The notes under the pieces were generated by a model, which saw nothing but the letters and a program-made list of their open reading frames with translations, had not been told where the DNA came from and did no database searches. A stretch of DNA of 34,457 nucleotides, from NCBI GenBank assembly GCA_947499145.1, contig CANMNB010000021.1, forward strand, positions 1-34,457, read 5' to 3'. This document shows positions 32,704 to 34,457 of the stretch, one piece after another (the stretch's first letter is position 1; every line of letters starts with the position of its first letter). This stretch comes from an uncultured Arachnia sp. (lineage in GTDB: Bacteria; Actinomycetota; Actinomycetes; Propionibacteriales; Propionibacteriaceae). Both the position numbers and the translations under genes were made by a program.

Positions 32704-32709
32704 ATATTA
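32704..32709 (-). promoter_or_regulatory. -10 box for leaderless cysteine-rich gene
   Basis: TAATAT ends 6 nt before ATG 32697 on the minus strand, so the transcript could begin at the start codon. Confidence 0.55.
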
Positions 32710-32862
32710 GCGATGGTCATAATACTCGCACAGGATGTCCACCTAACATCCCGCACCTTGAAGAGGCATGTCCTCCTCCATCACCGCGAGCTGTCGTGAC
32801 GGCGGATTCTCATTGAGGCCGATCCGGTTCCCACAAGGCTGGTTGCCCCATGAACGCGAAAA

Positions 32863-32882
32863 GGGGCTCCCGAAGGAGCCCC
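32863..32882 (-). terminator. Rho-independent terminator of tRNA-Arg
   Basis: GGGGCTCC (32863-32870) and GGAGCCCC (32875-32882) form an 8-bp stem with a 4-nt loop. Read on the minus strand the stem is followed by TTTT. It lies about 40 nt past the tRNA-Arg 3' end. Confidence 0.8.
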
Positions 32883-32921
32883 TCCCGTCACCTACAAGCC
32901 TGTGACTTGCGGCGACGCTTG

Positions 32922-32994
32922 CGCGCTCGGAGGGACTCGAACCCCCAACCTTCTGATCCGTAGTCAGATGCTCTATCCATTGAGCCACGAGCGC
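32922..32994 (-). tRNA. tRNA-Arg (anticodon ACG)
   Basis: A 73-nt tRNA. Acceptor GCGCTCG (from 32994) pairs with CGAGCGC; the discriminator is G. The anticodon stem TCTGA/TCAGA encloses CTACGGA, so the anticodon is ACG, the substrate of TadA (A34 to I34). The T-loop TTCGAGT is present. CCA is not encoded. Promoter and terminator are visible on both sides. Confidence 0.95.
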
Positions 32995-33014
32995 ACGCCG
33001 TGAGGCGATTGCCA

Positions 33015-33043
33015 ACTATACGCATCGTCTCGCGCGTCGGCAA
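33015..33043 (-). promoter_or_regulatory. Promoter of tRNA-Arg
   Basis: On the minus strand TTGCCG (33043-33038) and TATAGT (33020-33015) are separated by 17 nt, a good match to a housekeeping promoter. The start point would be about 12 nt before the tRNA 5' end. Confidence 0.75.
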
Positions 33044-33057
33044 ACCCACAACGAGCC

Positions 33058-33373
33058 TCACTCAATACCTGCGGGCCCACCCTCCACACAGAATTCGCCC
33101 GCGACGCCAACCACACCGACATGCACACCGGATGGATGGACCTTCACACACGCGATCCGCCACAACGCCCACACCCCTATCCGCGCCGCGTCCGAACTCC
33201 GCATGGCCCGAGCACCGGCTACCGTGACCGACATCGGCTGCGAGTTGATCAGCCACCGACTCATCGACCGGGTTGATCAAACCATCGGGAATTTGAAGAG
33301 CCACCGGTTGACCACGAAGTCCTCTACTACCATTCAGATCCAGCCCTGCGACCCGCAGTGCCCAACCACATGA
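33058..33373 (+). pseudogene. Frameshifted gene remnant beside tRNA-Arg
   Basis: From 33058 to about 33140 one frame shows strong GC-rich third positions (HTEFARDANHTDMHTGWMD). From 33143 the bias shifts to another frame, FTHAIRHNAHTPIRAASEL, continuing to SHRLIDRVDQTIGNL and ending at TGA 33371. Neither part has its own start. It looks like the 3' end of one gene broken by a single frameshift. The protein family is not recognised. The tRNA promoter overlaps its left edge. Confidence 0.42.
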
Positions 33374-33450
33374 GTCCCCGGGACATGCTGGGGCGATGGT
33401 CGTGGATTGTCCCTGGCCGGTCACGACCTCGAGCAGAACAAGGACGCTGC

Positions 33451-34457
33451 ATGCCGCCCACCTCACTGCACCGAACCCTCGGCGCCGTCGCCCTGTCCGT
33501 GCTGACCGCCGGACTTCCCATCACGGCCTCCGCCGACGACCAAGGCGTCGAAACCGCCCCGACGCCCATCGTCACGGCCTCCCCGGTTCCGGCCACCCAA
33601 CCCAGCCCACGTCCGGCACCGACGAGCTCCCCCAGCCCCACACTTGCCGCGTCCCCGACGGTGGAGCCGACACTTGCCGCGTCCCCGACGGTGGAGCCGA
33701 CCTTCGCCGCGTCCCCGACGGTGGAGCCGACCTTCGCCGCGTCCCCGACGGTGGAGCCGACACTTGCCGCGTCCCCGACGGTGGAGCCGACCTTCGCCGC
33801 GTCCCCGACGGCGAAACCCACACCTGCACCAGCCCCAACGGTGGAGCCGACGCCGCCTCCCGCCCCGACCCTGACCGTCACGGTCAACACCCCCACAACC
33901 GTCCCCGTGGGCAGCCCGGTCGTCCTGACCGGCAAGACCGTCGGTGGCGCGCAGGTCCGCGGTGAAGTGTGGGACTCCAACGGAAGTCGCTGGTCCGCGA
34001 CCGGACCGATCACCGCCGCCACTGACGGATCCTACGAGGTTTCCTCCACCTGGAACTCGACCTCCACCGTCGCGCAGCGGTGGCGGGTGTCCGCCACCGC
34101 CGACGCGAAAACTGTCCGCAGCGGCGAAGTCACCGTGGCACGGAAGCTGACGGAGCCTGCCGTCCAGGACCTGACCGTCACCGTCAACACCCCCACAACC
34201 GTCCCCGTGGGCAGCCCGGTCGTCCTGACCGGCAAGACCGTCGGTGGCGCGCAGGTCCGCGGTGAAGTGTGGGACTCCAACAGGAGCCGCTGGTCCGCGA
34301 CCGGACCGGTCACCGCCGCCACTGACGGATCCTACGAGGTTTCCTCCACCTGGAACTCGACCTCCACCGTCGCGCAGCGTTGGCGGGTGTCCGCCACCGC
34401 CGACGGGAGAACTGTCCGCAGCGGCGAGGTCACTGTGGCACGGGAACAGCCATCGGT
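33451..34457 (+). CDS. Secreted repeat protein, partial at window end
   Basis: Open from ATG 33451 through the last base, with no stop (at least 335 aa seen). AAGGA lies 6 nt upstream. A signal peptide about 1-30 (LGAVALSVLTAGLPITASA) is followed by a Thr/Pro-rich region. From residue 64 come six near-identical 10-residue units T(L/F)AASPTVEP plus a variant, and then two 100-residue modules (from about residue 141 and 241), each starting LTVTVNTPTTVPVGSPVVLT. The modules resemble Ig-like domains, similar in style to the middle of the glucosaminidase. It is probably a surface or secreted protein; function unknown. Confidence 0.87.
   Translation, partial: MPPTSLHRTLGAVALSVLTAGLPITASADDQGVETAPTPIVTASPVPATQPSPRPAPTSSPSPTLAASPTVEPTLAASPTVEPTFAASPTVEPTFAASPTVEPTLAASPTVEPTFAASPTAKPTPAPAPTVEPTPPPAPTLTVTVNTPTTVPVGSPVVLTGKTVGGAQVRGEVWDSNGSRWSATGPITAATDGSYEVSSTWNSTSTVAQRWRVSATADAKTVRSGEVTVARKLTEPAVQDLTVTVNTPTTVPVGSPVVLTGKTVGGAQVRGEVWDSNRSRWSATGPVTAATDGSYEVSSTWNSTSTVAQRWRVSATADGRTVRSGEVTVAREQPS
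33640..33849 (+). repeat. 30-bp tandem repeat in secreted protein
   Basis: Seven 30-bp units at 33640, 33670, 33700, 33730, 33760, 33790 and 33820. Most contain GCCGCGTCCCCGACGGTGGA. They encode the T(L/F)AASPTVEP stalk. The ACACTT and ACCTTC unit starts occur in the order A A B B A B; the last unit is degenerate. Confidence 0.95.
33871..34443 (+). repeat. Tandem 300-bp module repeat
   Basis: Bases 33871-34143 and 34171-34443 differ at about 10 of 273 positions. The 60-bp row from 33901 is identical to that from 34201. They encode two consecutive Ig-like modules; more may lie beyond the window. Confidence 0.95.

Noticed and set aside
33640-33849. CRISPR-like look of regularly spaced 30-bp repeats
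   Set aside because: There are no unique spacers; the units are contiguous, in frame and encode a protein stalk.
33327-34022. Gly/Val-rich minus-strand frame of 231 aa with regular repeats
   Set aside because: It mirrors the tandem repeat of the plus-strand secreted gene, which has a signal peptide and ribosome-binding site.

Overview
This window looks like an ordinary chromosomal stretch of a high-GC actinobacterium. The evidence is the very GC-rich third codon positions, many GTG starts, several start codons placed 6-7 nt after a TANNNT -10 box (leaderless style), a LysC gene with an internal beta-subunit start, a Dcd of the short actinobacterial type, a tRNA-deaminase-associated partner gene next to tadA, and a T-box leader in front of ileS. 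Gene content and REP-like repeats suggest Propionibacteriaceae (Tessaracoccus-like), but that is inference. I see no CRISPR array, prophage, transposase or classical defence island.

Layout. 0.26-5.6 kb: deoC, an acidic lipoprotein, a convergent ThrE-family exporter/ABC transporter pair with overlapping stop and start, and dcd. 5.6-9.1 kb: a decayed LPXTG-type surface gene, two overlapping FHA-domain genes and a MalY/PatB-type aminotransferase. 9.1-14.7 kb: a hairpin repeat cluster, an unknown membrane-anchored protein, then a T-box riboswitch controlling ileS, which encodes a type-2 isoleucyl-tRNA synthetase with an exchanged first signature motif (GTHH). A dicarboxylate/amino-acid symporter follows ileS. 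14.7-18.7 kb: an SDR epimerase, a Gfo/Idh/MocA oxidoreductase and a MarR regulator on the minus strand, divergent from lysC.

18.7-23.7 kb: a HerA-like ATPase, a VapB-like small protein, a LytR_C membrane protein and gnd. This block has a related 77-bp long-hairpin repeat and REP-like palindromes at both ends, and tRNA-Ser(CGA) at its right end. 23.7-30.1 kb: a Ser/Thr kinase, tadA with its partner gene, upp, a GNAT acetyltransferase, a GyrI-like protein, menB and a glycerophosphodiesterase. 30.2-34.46 kb: a surface and mobile-looking zone. It holds a secreted glucosaminidase with three cell-wall-binding repeats, a small CxxC protein, tRNA-Arg(ACG) with promoter and terminator, a frameshifted gene remnant, and a secreted repeat protein that runs off the window end.

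How the parts work together. Most genes are housekeeping: nucleotide salvage and pyrimidine balance (deoC, dcd, upp), translation (ileS with T-box, tadA, two tRNAs), aspartate-family amino acids (lysC), pentose phosphate (gnd) and menaquinone (menB). Phospho-signalling is represented by one transmembrane kinase and two FHA proteins that could read its phosphothreonines. The least ordinary material is the GTHH IleRS with its short-stem T-box, two families of hairpin repeats, two decayed genes, and the repeat-rich surface proteins at the right end.
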